64,000 nt of DNA. It comes from Serratia entomophila (GTDB lineage: Bacteria > Pseudomonadota > Gammaproteobacteria > Enterobacterales > Enterobacteriaceae). The translations under genes were made by a program, and so were the position numbers. The DNA is taken from contig NZ_CP082787.1 of assembly GCF_021462285.1 (NCBI RefSeq), positions 2,480,001 through 2,544,000 of the forward strand, given 5' to 3'. Below, piece by piece: positions 17,520 through 27,311 of this stretch; position 1 is the stretch's first letter; the number at the start of each line of letters is the position of its first letter. A model generated the notes under the pieces. That model saw nothing but the letters and a program-made list of their open reading frames with translations, did no database searches and was not told the origin of the DNA.

Positions 17520-18422
17520 TCAGAAGCCTTGCACCGCCTGCATAATATGTTCGCGCAGCCACTGATGAGCCGGATCCCGGTGAGACCGCTCAGGCCATAA
17601 CATGGTCATTTCAAATCCCGGCACCGCAACCGGCGGTTCAACCACCTGCAGCGCGCTCTGATTACGCAGCAACCGTTCCGGCAGCATGGCCACCAGATCG
17701 GAGCTGGCCAGCACCGACAGCACGAACAGAAAATGCGGCACGGAAAGCACCACTCGCCGGGTTAACCCGATTTCCGCCAGTGCCTGGTCGGTAATGCCGA
17801 AAAATCCGCCGCCATCCGGTGAAACGATCACCTGTTCGAGCTCGCAGAATTGCCCCAGCGTCAGCTTTTTTTGCAGTTTGGGGTGGCCCATCCGGCCTGC
17901 CAATACGTAGCGTTCGTTGAACAAGATACGCTGACGCAGATTCGGCGGCGCGCCTTCCCGGGTATGAAAGGCCAGGTCGATCTCGCCCTGTTCCGCCTGC
18001 CGGGCGATGCGCGCCGGCGCGGTTTCCACCACCGCTAACCGGGTATTCGGCGCCGCCGTTCTCAGGCCCGCCAGCGCCGGCAACACGATGGTTGACTCAC
18101 CGTAATCGAAGGCAGCCACGCGCCAGGTGTTGGCAGCCACGGCGGGATCGAACGCCGCGCTCGGTGCTACCGCCAATTCCAGCGCCGCCAAAGCCTGGCG
18201 CAAAGGTTCGCGCAGCTGCTCTGCACGCGCAGTCGGCCGCATGCCGCGCGGGCCAGGCAGCAGTAAGGGGTCGCCAAAAATATCCCGCAGTTTGGCCAGG
18301 TGCACGCTGACCGACGGCTGCGAAAAATTAAGCCGCTGCGCCGCCCGGGTGACGTTATGTTCCGCCAGCAGCGCATCCAGCGTTACCAGCAAATTGAGAT
18401 CCAACTGCCTTAAATTAGTCAT
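17520..18422 (-). CDS. LysR-family transcriptional regulator
   Basis: A 300-residue LysR protein of the NodD/LinR-like branch: the DNA-binding domain opens with LRQLDLNLLVTLDALLAEHN and RAAQRLNFSQPSVSVHLAKLR. It is divergent from the NAD(P)H:quinone-oxidoreductase-like gene at 18507, and the 84-base gap contains the inverted repeat AGAAAT-TC-ATTTCT. This is the classic arrangement in which the regulator controls its neighbour and itself. Confidence 0.88.
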   Translation of the reverse strand: MTNLRQLDLNLLVTLDALLAEHNVTRAAQRLNFSQPSVSVHLAKLRDIFGDPLLLPGPRGMRPTARAEQLREPLRQALAALELAVAPSAAFDPAVAANTWRVAAFDYGESTIVLPALAGLRTAAPNTRLAVVETAPARIARQAEQGEIDLAFHTREGAPPNLRQRILFNERYVLAGRMGHPKLQKKLTLGQFCELEQVIVSPDGGGFFGITDQALAEIGLTRRVVLSVPHFLFVLSVLASSDLVAMLPERLLRNQSALQVVEPPVAVPGFEMTMLWPERSHRDPAHQWLREHIMQAVQGF

Positions 18423-18440
18423 GGTAATACCTGGAATATC

Positions 18441-18454
18441 AGAAATTCATTTCT
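18441..18454. promoter_or_regulatory. Inverted repeat between LysR and oxidoreductase genes
   Basis: AGAAAT, two bases, ATTTCT. It sits centrally in the short divergent promoter region and is a likely LysR-type binding site. Confidence 0.5.
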
Positions 18455-18506
18455 AATATACCTGACGGATGCCTACCCTGCAGTTATCTTGCAACGGAGG
18501 TTTACC

Positions 18507-19283
18507 ATGAATATTTTGATCGTTTACGCCCACCCCGAACCGCAGTCGCTGAACGGCTCGCTGAAGAATTTCGCGGTTAAGCGCCTGCATGATGCGGGCC
18601 ACCAGGTGCAGGTCTCCGATCTGTACGCCATGAGCTGGAAAGCGGTGCTGGACGCCGATGACAGCCAGGAAGAACAACAGGCGGCGCGTTTTGATCCCTC
18701 AGAGGCGTCGCAGCGCGCGTTCGCCGCGGGGCTGCAAAGCGAAGACATCGCACGCGAACAGCAAAAGCTGCTGTGGGCCGACGCCGTGATCCTGCAATTT
18801 CCGCTGTGGTGGTTCTCGATGCCGGCGATCCTCAAGGGCTGGGTCGAACGCGTCTATGCCTATGGGTTCGCCTATGGCGTGGGGGAGCATTCCGACGCCC
18901 GCTGGGGCGATCGCTATGGCGAAGGCACTCTGGCGGGCAAGCGGGCGATGCTGATCGTCAGCACCGGCGGGTGGCAGTCGCACTATGCGGCGCGCGGTAT
19001 CAATGGCCCGATCGATGACATCTTGTTCCCGATCCAGCACGGCATTCTGCACTACCCCGGTTTCGAGGTGCTGCCGCCTTTTGTCACCTACCGCACCGGC
19101 CGGGTCGACGAGGCGCGCTTCACCACCCTGTGCGACGCCCTGGGGCAGCGGCTTGATGCCCTGTGGCAGACTGCGCCGATCCCTTTCCGGCGGCAAAACG
19201 CGGGCGACTATCTGATCCCCCAGCTGACGTTGAAGGATGAGATTGCGCCGCAACGCAGCGGTTTCGGCGCACATCTCCGCTAA
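18507..19283 (+). CDS. NAD(P)H:quinone oxidoreductase-like flavoprotein (NQO1 family)
   Basis: A 258-residue flavodoxin-fold protein starting at the ATG at 18507 (Shine-Dalgarno CGGAGG). Motifs are ILIVYAHPEPQSLNGSL (FMN/FAD phosphate loop), QFPLWWFSMPAILKGWVERV and STGGWQSHY. These enzymes reduce quinones or similar electrophiles by two electrons using NAD(P)H. The divergent LysR gene at 17520 is the probable regulator, so an inducible detoxification enzyme is the simplest reading. Confidence 0.87.
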   Translation: MNILIVYAHPEPQSLNGSLKNFAVKRLHDAGHQVQVSDLYAMSWKAVLDADDSQEEQQAARFDPSEASQRAFAAGLQSEDIAREQQKLLWADAVILQFPLWWFSMPAILKGWVERVYAYGFAYGVGEHSDARWGDRYGEGTLAGKRAMLIVSTGGWQSHYAARGINGPIDDILFPIQHGILHYPGFEVLPPFVTYRTGRVDEARFTTLCDALGQRLDALWQTAPIPFRRQNAGDYLIPQLTLKDEIAPQRSGFGAHLR

Positions 19284-19309
19284 GGTCATGCGCCCCGGCC
19301 GGGGCGCGG

Positions 19310-19864
19310 TTAATTCAACGCGGCGATAAAGGCCCGGTAATCTGCGGCGCTGCGTTCGATGTCCTGTCCGCTCAGTTGCGCAGCGGCGCTGTCCGAAGCC
19401 GACTCCGCGCCGTAAAACGCAAAAAACGGCGCGTAGTCGGCGCGAACGTAGTTAGCGGTGACCTCAAATGGCCGGAATATCTCTTCCAACGGGTATTTGT
19501 AGCGGCCGTCCTGCGCATAATCTTCCGCCCTGATGCCCGCCGTCACCGCCAGCGCCACTTTGCGCCCCTGCATTCTGTACCCGCTGCCTGAACCGTAAGC
19601 CCAGCCATAGGTGAGCACGTCATCCAGCCACTTCTTCAACAACGGCGGGCTGCTGAACCAAAAGATCGGGAACTGCAGCACAATGTTGTCGTGCGCCTCC
19701 AGCAGCTGCTGCTCTTTGGCCACGTCAATCCGCCAGTCAGGGTAAGCGCGATACAACTCGTGCACGGTATAAAGCTCGGGGTATTTCCGCAGCTCGGTCA
19801 GCCATTTCCGGTTAATCACCGAGTTCTCGATATCCGGGTGAGCAACAACCACCAGCGTTTTCAT
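19310..19864 (-). CDS. NAD(P)H-dependent flavodoxin-fold oxidoreductase (KefF/YwrO-like)
   Basis: A 184-residue protein from the ATG at 19864; a longer in-frame reading from 19891 is unlikely because AAGGAGA sits before the shorter start. Motifs are KTLVVVAHPDIENSVINRKW, LQFPIFWFSSPPLLKKWLDDVLTYG and VTAGI. It is convergent with the previous oxidoreductase gene and divergent from the HxlR regulator gene at 19970, which probably controls it. The two oxidoreductases are distant relatives of one superfamily under different regulators. Confidence 0.86.
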   Translation of the reverse strand: MKTLVVVAHPDIENSVINRKWLTELRKYPELYTVHELYRAYPDWRIDVAKEQQLLEAHDNIVLQFPIFWFSSPPLLKKWLDDVLTYGWAYGSGSGYRMQGRKVALAVTAGIRAEDYAQDGRYKYPLEEIFRPFEVTANYVRADYAPFFAFYGAESASDSAAAQLSGQDIERSAADYRAFIAALN

Positions 19865-19969
19865 GCGGGCATCTCCTTTTAATGGGTTCACCGACGCATC
19901 ATAGGGTATGCTTTAAAGATGTAAAATACGCACACTGACTACACATACTTACCTTGAGGAAAGCGTAAA

Positions 19970-20335
19970 ATGAACGCTGAAGACATTTGCAGCCCGACGG
20001 GCATCAGGCTGGAAGAGACTGGCTACGGCTATACGCTGGCGGTGATCAGCGGGAAGTACAAGATGATCATTCTGTATTGGTTGGCGCAATATAAGCCGGT
20101 GCTGCGCTTTAATGAGCTGCAACGCCGCATCGGCACCATATCTTACAAGACGTTGAGCTCAACCCTGAAAGAGCTGGAAAGAGACGGTCTGGTGATCCGA
20201 AAGGAATACCCGCAGATCCCGCCCAAGGTGGAATACAGCTTGTCCGAACGAGGACGCTCGCTGATCCCGGTTATCGACATGATGTGCGACTGGGGCGAGC
20301 GGCATCGCGATGGCGGCGCTACGCCGCAGGGCTAA
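19970..20335 (+). CDS. HxlR-family transcriptional regulator
   Basis: A 121-residue winged-helix protein. GYTLAVISGKYKMIILYWLA, RFNELQRRIGTISYKTLSSTLKELERDGLV and VEYSLSERGRSLIPVI are canonical HxlR blocks. A single cysteine near the N-terminus (EDICSPTG) matches the position of redox- or electrophile-sensing cysteines in HypR/YodB-type members. It is divergent from the oxidoreductase gene at 19864 across a 105-base gap and overlaps the next, oppositely oriented gene by 17 bases at its 3' end. Confidence 0.88.
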   Translation: MNAEDICSPTGIRLEETGYGYTLAVISGKYKMIILYWLAQYKPVLRFNELQRRIGTISYKTLSSTLKELERDGLVIRKEYPQIPPKVEYSLSERGRSLIPVIDMMCDWGERHRDGGATPQG

Positions 20336-21281
20336 CGCCGCGGCGCACGAACAGCTGTTCCGTCATCGGCTTGCCCCACTGCGTGCCGGGTTGTTCCTGG
20401 TTAAGCACAAAGCCGGCGCTTTCATAAAGATGCCTGGCTGAATCCAGCCCTTTGAAGGTCCAAAGATGGGTTTCGCGGAAGGGTTTTTCATCACAAAAAT
20501 TCACCGCCTTAGCCAGCAATTGGCGGCCAATGCCGCTGCCGCGCAGCACATCGTCGACGATAAAGGCGCGCAGATGAGCGCGATTATCGCCTAACCCTTC
20601 ACCGTCGATGGAAATTGAACCGAGTATGCGGCCGCCGCCCAGCGCCAGCCAGGTTTCATTTTGCGGATGCGACAGCCGCGCGGCCAAATCGGCCAGCATC
20701 GCCCCCACCTTGGCCTCGAAGAAGGCGCCGAACCCCACCGTACGGGCATAGTATTGCATATGCATTTCAAGCGTCCTGGCGACAAAGCCGGGCCGATAGC
20801 CGCTGACAATCTCAATGGTTGCCTTAGCGGGCGCATCTGTCGCCCGCGCTGAGCGCAGCGCGGCGGCATAGGTCTGTAAACCGGTGGCGATAGCGGCGTC
20901 GGCGCCTGGGGGCAGCCCCGTCAATGCGGCCATAACCTGCCGCTCCGCAAAGCGGTTAATGCTTGCCAGCGTTTCTCGGCCCCGATCCGTCAACATCAGG
21001 AGCTTCTCACGCGCATCGGTATCGCTGGGGGTATTCGCCAATTGTCCCGCTTTGATCAGTTTGCTCAACATGCGGCTGACGCTGGATTTTTCCAGGTTCA
21101 GGATCCCGCATAGCGCTGCGGCGGTATTGGCGCGCTGTTCGCCTATCTCTATCAGTGCGTGGACCGCCGAGGGCGGCATATCGGTGCCGGCAAGCGTGCT
21201 GCCCATAAAGCCGAGTTCTCGCACTAATTGGCGGCTGGCGTCGCGAATGGGCTGCAGATAGGTATGGCAAGCGGTTGACAT
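20319..21281 (-). CDS. MarR-type regulator fused to a GNAT acetyltransferase
   Basis: A 320-residue two-domain protein. Residues about 1-145 are a MarR winged helix (GILNLEKSSVSRMLSKLIKAGQLAN, then DARE and LTDRG). Residues about 155-315 are a GNAT domain, with the acetyl-CoA loop DVLRGSGIGRQLLAKAV and end segment ARHLYESAGFVLNQEQPGTQWG. This fusion is a known family of helix-turn-helix/GNAT proteins; the acetylated substrate is unknown. Its 3' end overlaps the HxlR gene tail by 17 bases on the other strand. Confidence 0.87.
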   Translation of the reverse strand: MSTACHTYLQPIRDASRQLVRELGFMGSTLAGTDMPPSAVHALIEIGEQRANTAAALCGILNLEKSSVSRMLSKLIKAGQLANTPSDTDAREKLLMLTDRGRETLASINRFAERQVMAALTGLPPGADAAIATGLQTYAAALRSARATDAPAKATIEIVSGYRPGFVARTLEMHMQYYARTVGFGAFFEAKVGAMLADLAARLSHPQNETWLALGGGRILGSISIDGEGLGDNRAHLRAFIVDDVLRGSGIGRQLLAKAVNFCDEKPFRETHLWTFKGLDSARHLYESAGFVLNQEQPGTQWGKPMTEQLFVRRGVSPAA

Positions 21282-21376
21282 GATGGCCCCTGTCGATATG
21301 GTTGTATATTACAACTATATCGCCGCCGGACGGAAAATCAACATTTCCTTGCATGCATCATCGGGCGCAACCGAAA

Positions 21377-21997
21377 TTAATCTTGCTTCAGCTCGCGCAG
21401 ATACTTGTAAACCGTGGCGCGCCCCATCGACAGCACGTTGGCGATATAGTCCGCGGCGCTTTTGGCCTTGAACGCCCCTTCATGATACAGGTCGTTGACC
21501 AGCGATCTCTTTTGCTCGCGAGTCAGCGAACCCAGGGCCGCATTCTCGCGGCGCAGCCACTCATGCAGGAAGGTATTGATCTTCTCCTGCCAGTCGTCCT
21601 TGAACAGCTGTTGAGGCTGCGGCTGCAGGCGCGTTACCGACAGGAACATGTCCAGCGCGTTTCTGGCGTCTTCAAAAGTGCCGGTGCTCAGGTTAATGCA
21701 CAGCAAATAGCTGGGCTTGCCCTGCTCATCGCGCGCGGCGATGCTCACCGAGCGCATTTTCTTGCCGTCCCAGTTGAGTTTCTCATAGGGGCCGGTCACT
21801 TTCGCTTCGGCGCTCAGTTCGAAATCCTCCAGCCCGGCGTCATCGCCCGGCTTGCGCTTCGACAGATTGTTGGCCAAATAGGCGACCTTGTTGGTGGCCA
21901 GATCGTGTATCACCACCTCGACGTTAGGGAAAAACAGGGCTGCGATACCGTCGGCGACCGACCGCAAGAGTTCGAGTTGGGAGGGGGTGTTAGGCAC
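21377..21997 (-). CDS. YheO/DauR-type PAS and HTH regulator
   Basis: A 206-residue regulator. The N-terminal half is a YheO-type PAS-like sensor (SVADGIAALFFPNVEVVIHDL, KMRSVSIAARDEQGKPSYLLC); the C-terminal half is a DauR-like helix-turn-helix ending KSAADYIANVLSMGRATVYKYLREL. DauR in Pseudomonas represses D-arginine use. The neighbour is a CycA-like amino-acid permease (22097-23545) in the same direction, which suggests a role in D-amino-acid uptake. That link is inference. Confidence 0.85.
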   Translation of the reverse strand: MPNTPSQLELLRSVADGIAALFFPNVEVVIHDLATNKVAYLANNLSKRKPGDDAGLEDFELSAEAKVTGPYEKLNWDGKKMRSVSIAARDEQGKPSYLLCINLSTGTFEDARNALDMFLSVTRLQPQPQQLFKDDWQEKINTFLHEWLRRENAALGSLTREQKRSLVNDLYHEGAFKAKSAADYIANVLSMGRATVYKYLRELKQD

Positions 21998-22096
21998 GCT
22001 GCTGTGTCTCCGTGTGGTGCTGTTTCAAGCGCTTAGCATACCTCAGTTGCGTGCGCTTGCCGAGCGGAGCGCGACCTGAGCCGCGCTCGCGGAAGC

Positions 22097-23545
22097 TTAT
22101 TCCGCCCCGGCGCTGAACACGTAGCCTTCACGCGCCAGGCTGTCGCGCACCCGGAAGCGCCAGATCAGCCCCAGGGCGATAAACCACAGCGGCATGCTGC
22201 ACAGGGCAATCAGCGTATCGCGGTCAAACACCATCAGCACCAGCGTAAAGGCGAAGAACGCCAGCGTCAGCCAGGCCATCGCCACCCCGCCCGGCATCTT
22301 GAAATTAGAGCCTGCATGCAGATCCGGCCGCTTGTTGCGGTAAACCAGATAGGCCGCCAGAATAGTGCCCCAGCTGTATACCACCAGGATCGCCGCCACC
22401 GTCGAGACGATGGTAAACAGCGTCATCACGTTCGGCACCAGGATCAACAACAGGGTGCCGACGACCATACAGAAGCACGAGAACAGCAGGCTACGGATAG
22501 GAATGGCGGTATTGCGCGACAAAATGCGGAACTGCACGTGAGCGTGCTTTTCCATCGACAGGCTGTACAACATGCGGGTGCTGGAGTAGACGCCGCTGTT
22601 GGCCGAAGACATCGCTGAGGTCAGCACCACAAAGTTGATCACTGCCGCCGCCGCCGGTAGCCCCGCCTGGTCGAACAGCATTACGAACGGGCTGCTGTCG
22701 GGGGAAATATGGCTCCACGAACTGACGGCGATGATGGTCAACATCGAGAACACGTAGAAGATGATGATCCGCGCCGGGATCACGTTGATCGCCTTCGGCA
22801 GCACCTTTTCCGGATTTTTGGTTTCCGCCGACAGCGTGCCGAGCAGCTCGATACCCGTGCAGGAGAAGATGGCTATCTGGAAGCCGGCGAAGAAGCCGAA
22901 GATGCCGTGCGGCATAAAGATGGCGGGATCGGTAACGTTGCGTACCGAGGCGGTAACGCCGTCCGGCGAGGTCCAGCCGTGGAACACCATCCAGGCGCCG
23001 GTGACGATCAGCGCGACAATCGCCACCACCTTGATCATTGCAAACCAGAACTCCGCCTCGCCAAACATTTTCACCGACAGCATATTGAACAGGCACAGCA
23101 GCCCGAGCGTCAGCAGCGCGGGGAGCCAGGGCGATACCTCTGGCAGCCAGTACTGTACATAGCCGCCGCACACCACCACGTCGGCGATACAGGTCACTAC
23201 CCAGCTCAACCAGTAGGACCAGCCAAGAAAGAAGCTGGCCTTCGGCCCCAGATATTCGGAAACGAAATCGGCGAACGAGCGATAGTCGAGCCGGGTCAGC
23301 AGCAGCTCCCCCATCGCCCGCATCACCATAAACATGAAGAAGCCGACGATCAGGTAGGTGATCACAATCGAGGTGCCGGACAGCGCGATAGTTTTGCCGG
23401 AGCCCATAAACAGCCCGGTGCCGATGGCGCCGCCGATCGAAATCAGCTGAATATGCCGCGAACTCAGGCCGCGTTGCAATGTTTGGGCGCAGTCTGGCCC
23501 CTCGGCTGAACCTGGGTTCAACCGATCGTGGTGGTTTTTTGTCAT
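22097..23545 (-). CDS. cycA: Amino-acid permease, D-serine/D-alanine/glycine transporter type
   Basis: A 482-residue APC-superfamily permease with 12 predicted membrane helices. LSSRHIQLISIGGAIGTGLF is the signature first helix of the AAT/CycA group, and the length matches CycA. It would import small neutral D- and L-amino acids with protons. It lies 99 bases upstream of the YheO/DauR-type regulator on the same strand. The gene symbol is by resemblance; other AAT permeases (AnsP, GabP) cannot be fully excluded. Confidence 0.72.
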   Translation of the reverse strand: MTKNHHDRLNPGSAEGPDCAQTLQRGLSSRHIQLISIGGAIGTGLFMGSGKTIALSGTSIVITYLIVGFFMFMVMRAMGELLLTRLDYRSFADFVSEYLGPKASFFLGWSYWLSWVVTCIADVVVCGGYVQYWLPEVSPWLPALLTLGLLCLFNMLSVKMFGEAEFWFAMIKVVAIVALIVTGAWMVFHGWTSPDGVTASVRNVTDPAIFMPHGIFGFFAGFQIAIFSCTGIELLGTLSAETKNPEKVLPKAINVIPARIIIFYVFSMLTIIAVSSWSHISPDSSPFVMLFDQAGLPAAAAVINFVVLTSAMSSANSGVYSSTRMLYSLSMEKHAHVQFRILSRNTAIPIRSLLFSCFCMVVGTLLLILVPNVMTLFTIVSTVAAILVVYSWGTILAAYLVYRNKRPDLHAGSNFKMPGGVAMAWLTLAFFAFTLVLMVFDRDTLIALCSMPLWFIALGLIWRFRVRDSLAREGYVFSAGAE

Positions 23546-24181
23546 GGTGTTACCTGTCCGTCGTTAAGGCGATTAAGCAACCGCGATCGCTTCCGCGCAG
23601 CGCGAGTTGCAGCAGGAGTGAAACGCGCCAGGGCGTTCTACCGGCAAACAAGAAATTCAGACCAAACGATGCCCGCCCTGTTGTTACAGAGAGGTGATAA
23701 TTTTTGTTGTTCATAAAACGGTGGTGCAAACTGCGATATCGCCCACGTTTGGCATGCGAAGCCTGGGCGTGGTAGGTAACCTACTGAATAGCAATAAATT
23801 AAAATTTACCTTGTGCAACAAAAAAACGACGCCGGTGCCGTTTTAACATGAATTTAACTCTGGCGGCGGGAAACGGCATTGTCAACATGGCACTTAAATA
23901 AAATGAAACTTTTTGATCACATTCAAGCTTCTGAAAAATAGGTTAAAACGGGTTTTATGCGTTTTTTATGCATAAAATATGCATGCTGTCGAGAGCTGCC
24001 GGCGAAAAGTAATTAACTATTCACTTTTCACCCCGCAGCCCGTCCCCGGCCGCCCTCTGGCCCGATGAGATGGGGGCTAACAAGCGGCATAATTAGTGGT
24101 AAATTGAGCGTCGCAAAGTGTTATGCACTCGGTAATCCACGGTTAAACAAAATAAATACCTCTATATAAAAAAGGTTGGTT
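23546..24181. promoter_or_regulatory. Divergent control region of the permease and glutamate dehydrogenase genes
   Basis: A 636-base gap with no credible ORF. The right half is AT-rich. It contains two ATGCAT palindromes separated by AAAAT (23968-23984), a symmetric element that recalls an ARG box with one extra central base. This might bind ArgR or another amino-acid regulator, but it is not a clean match. Confidence 0.4.
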
Positions 24182-25456
24182 ATGGAAAAGCTATCCTACG
24201 CTTCAGAAAGCAGCACCACGGCTTGGGCCACATATCTGCAACAAATCGACCGCGTCGCCCCGTACCTCGGCGACCTGTCGCGCTGGATCGATACGTTGCG
24301 TCATCCTAAGCGCGCTTTGATTGTTGATATCCCGCTGCAGATGGATGACGGCACCATCCGCCATTTTGAAGGCTTCCGCGTTCAGCACAACCTGTCCCGC
24401 GGCCCGGGTAAAGGCGGCATCCGCTTCCACCCGGACGTCGATCTGGATGAAGTCATGGCGCTGTCCGCCTGGATGACCATCAAGTGTGCGGCGGTCAACC
24501 TGCCGTACGGCGGCGCCAAAGGCGGCATCCGCGTCGATCCTTTCAAACTGTCTGAAGGCGAACTGGAGCGACTGACCCGCCGCTACACCAGCGAAATCGG
24601 TTTCATCATCGGGCCACAGAAAGACATCCCGGCACCGGACGTCGGCACCAACGCCAAAGTGATGGCATGGATGATGGACACCTACTCCATGAACCACGGC
24701 ACCACCATCACCGGCGTCGTTACCGGCAAGCCTATCCACCTGGGCGGTTCTCTCGGCCGTGAAAAAGCTACCGGCCGCGGCGTATTCGTCACCGGCAGCG
24801 AAGTGGCCAAGCGTTTGGGCGTGCAGATCGAAGGCGCCAAGGTTGCGGTTCAGGGCTTTGGTAACGTGGGCAGCGAAGCGGCTCGCCTGTTCGTTGGCGT
24901 CGGCGCGCGCGTAGTGGTGATTCAGGACCACTCCGCCACCCTGTTCAACGCCGACGGCATCGACCTCAACGCGCTGACCGAATGGCAGACCAAGAACAAG
25001 CAAATCGCCGGTTTCCCTGGCGCCAGCGAGATCGAAAGCGAAGCCTTCTGGTCCGTTGACATGGATATCCTGATCCCAGCGGCGCTGGAAGGCCAGATTA
25101 CCCGTCAGCGCGCCGAAATCCTCAGCGCCAAGCTGGTGCTGGAAGGCGCTAACGGCCCAACCTACCCGGATGCGGATGACGTGCTGCGCTCACGCAACAT
25201 TACCGTAGTGCCAGACGTTATCTGCAACGCCGGCGGCGTAACCGTGAGTTACTTCGAGTGGGTGCAGGATATGGCCAGCTACTTCTGGAGCGAGTCCGAG
25301 ATCAACGAGCGTATGGACAAGATCATGACCGACGCTATGGTCCACGTCTGGAACAAGGCCAAAGAGAAAGAGTGCAGCCTGCGCACCGCCGCTTATATCG
25401 TGGCCTGTGAGCGCATCCTGACCGCACGTAAAGAACGCGGTATCTACCCGGGCTGA
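24182..25456 (+). CDS. Glutamate dehydrogenase (Glu/Leu/Phe/Val family, short type)
   Basis: A 424-residue enzyme starting at the ATG at 24182; an in-frame TTG six bases earlier is less likely. [20 protein letters not shown], the catalytic lysine segment [14 protein letters not shown], the dinucleotide fold [14 protein letters not shown] and [17 protein letters not shown] are all intact. It interconverts glutamate and 2-oxoglutarate plus ammonia. The length and [18 protein letters not shown] form match the catabolic NAD-type (GudB/RocG-like) branch rather than the 447-residue E. coli GdhA, so the symbol is left blank. A strong terminator follows. Confidence 0.9.
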   Translation: MEKLSYASESSTTAWATYLQQIDRVAPYLGDLSRWIDTLRHPKRALIVDIPLQMDDGTIRHFEGFRVQHNLSRGPGKGGIRFHPDVDLDEVMALSAWMTIKCAAVNLPYGGAKGGIRVDPFKLSEGELERLTRRYTSEIGFIIGPQKDIPAPDVGTNAKVMAWMMDTYSMNHGTTITGVVTGKPIHLGGSLGREKATGRGVFVTGSEVAKRLGVQIEGAKVAVQGFGNVGSEAARLFVGVGARVVVIQDHSATLFNADGIDLNALTEWQTKNKQIAGFPGASEIESEAFWSVDMDILIPAALEGQITRQRAEILSAKLVLEGANGPTYPDADDVLRSRNITVVPDVICNAGGVTVSYFEWVQDMASYFWSESEINERMDKIMTDAMVHVWNKAKEKECSLRTAAYIVACERILTARKERGIYPG

Positions 25457-25466
25457 TGCCTGGTTT

Positions 25467-25497
25467 CCCGGCCTGCCCCTGCAGGCCGGGATTTCTT
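25467..25497 (+). terminator. Rho-independent terminator after glutamate dehydrogenase
   Basis: The perfect 10-base stem CCCGGCCTGC/GCAGGCCGGG with loop CCCT is followed by ATTTCTT. Confidence 0.85.
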
Positions 25498-25508
25498 CGC
25501 CCTTTCCC

Positions 25509-27050
25509 CTAACGCAGACAGCGTTTCAACACCTTCCCGGTGCTGGTCATCGGCAAACGTTCGACAAACTCCAGAATGCGCGGGTATTTGTAGGCCGCCA
25601 GCCGCTCCTTGCTCCAGGCGATCAGTTCATCTTCGGCAATGCCGTCGTCCGCCTCCTTCAGCACCACCACCGCCTTGATTTCCTCGCCCAGCGCCGGGTG
25701 TTCGACGCCGATTACCGCCACCAGCGACACCGCCGGATGCCGCATCAGCACCTCTTCAATCTCACGCGGGTAGACGTTAAAACCGCCGCGGATGATCATG
25801 TCCTTGGCGCGGTCGACGATAAAATAGAAACCGTCGGCATCGCGGCGGCCCAGATCGCCGGTTCTGAACCACCCCTCGTTATCCAGCGCTTCGGCCGTCG
25901 CCTCCGGCCGGTTCAGGTAGCCCTTCATGATGTTGTAACCGCGCACCGCCAACTCGCCAACCTGATCGACGCCGTCAATCGGCTGGCCGGTCACGTCCAG
26001 CAGCCGCACTTCCACGCCCCAAATCGGCTGGCCGATCGAGCCGGCTTTGTTCTGCCTGCGCGGATGATTAAAGGTGGCGACCGGGCTGGTTTCCGACAGC
26101 CCGTAGCCTTCGAGAATATTGATGCCGAAGCGGCGGGAGAAATCCTCCAGGATCTTCACCGGCAGGCTGGCGCCGCCGGATACCGCCATGCGCAGCGTGC
26201 TGCGCAAGCGCGCCAGGTCCACCCTATCGTCCAGCGCGTTCAACAGTGCCCAGTACATGGTCGGCACGCCGGCGAAGAAGGTAATGCCATGTTTTTGCAT
26301 CAGCGCGATGGCCTGGGCGGCGTCAAAGCGCTCCATCAACACCAGCGTGGCGGCGCTGGCGAAACCGGCGTTCATTTGCACGGTGGAGCCGAAAGTATGG
26401 AACAACGGCAGCGTCACCAGATGGCGATCGGGATCCGTTTCCGATCCCTCGAACAGCCGTACCGACCCCAACGCATTGAGCGTCAGATTGGCATGGCTCA
26501 GCTCCGCCCCCTTGGCGCGCCCGGTGGTGCCGCTGGTGTAGAGCACCACCGCGGTGTCGGTCTCCGCCGTGGCCGCCGAACAAAACGCGGCGGGCTGCTC
26601 GGCGATCGCCTGATTGAAACGCTCCCCGCTCAGCGGCAACCGGTCGCCGATAATCAGAAAGTCGCGGCAATGCTCGGCGTTGTCAAAAGCGCGCCGCGCT
26701 TCGGCCGCCAGCGGCAACCCCTCGCTGCCCTCATGGCAGAAGAAGGCCACCGCCGCCGAATCCGCCAGGTAATATTCAAATTCGGCGCTTTTCAACAGGG
26801 TATTCAGCGGCACAACGGTGGCGCCGATTTTGAGGATGCCATAGTAGATGGCCGGAAACTCCGGCCGATTAGGGCAAGCCAGCGCCACCCTTTCGCCGGC
26901 CCTTACCCCGCGTGCGATCAACAGATTTGCCACCCGGTTGGCCATCTCATTCAGCGCGCGGTAGCTGAGCGGAGTATCGTCCTGTACCACCGCCGGGCGG
27001 TCTGGCCAGGAACGCGCGCTCTCTTCAAGCAAGGTAGCCAAATTAAGCAT
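25509..27050 (-). CDS. Long-chain acyl-CoA synthetase family (AMP-binding) protein
   Basis: A 513-residue adenylate-forming enzyme. The AMP-binding P-loop VVLYTSGTTGRAKGAELSH is near residue 168, followed by EGYGLSETSPVATFN, WFRTGDLGRRDADGFYFIVDR and the C-terminal lysine motif PMTSTGKVLKR. It activates a carboxylic acid as acyl-AMP and transfers it to CoA. The acid is not evident; fatty or aromatic acids are both possible for this clade. It stands alone and is convergent with the glutamate dehydrogenase gene. Confidence 0.87.
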   Translation of the reverse strand: MLNLATLLEESARSWPDRPAVVQDDTPLSYRALNEMANRVANLLIARGVRAGERVALACPNRPEFPAIYYGILKIGATVVPLNTLLKSAEFEYYLADSAAVAFFCHEGSEGLPLAAEARRAFDNAEHCRDFLIIGDRLPLSGERFNQAIAEQPAAFCSAATAETDTAVVLYTSGTTGRAKGAELSHANLTLNALGSVRLFEGSETDPDRHLVTLPLFHTFGSTVQMNAGFASAATLVLMERFDAAQAIALMQKHGITFFAGVPTMYWALLNALDDRVDLARLRSTLRMAVSGGASLPVKILEDFSRRFGINILEGYGLSETSPVATFNHPRRQNKAGSIGQPIWGVEVRLLDVTGQPIDGVDQVGELAVRGYNIMKGYLNRPEATAEALDNEGWFRTGDLGRRDADGFYFIVDRAKDMIIRGGFNVYPREIEEVLMRHPAVSLVAVIGVEHPALGEEIKAVVVLKEADDGIAEDELIAWSKERLAAYKYPRILEFVERLPMTSTGKVLKRCLR

Positions 27051-27311
27051 CGAGGATTCTCCGTGAAAATTGAGCGGCCGGCGAAGCGCCGCAGTATCAC
27101 GAGTATAGAATCAGGTAATAGAAACAATGCCTTAACCATCACAATTTGGTTAGATAAATAGAGGCAAAAGGAGATTATATTCAAACAGATTTCATTGGGT
27201 TATCTGTCCCTGCTTAATTTACCCCCCAGGAGACGCAATTGATCCTCCAGGAGATTGGTGATTTTTTCGGCCATACTTAGGCTTTATCCCTATTCCCGGA
27301 GCACAGCCATC

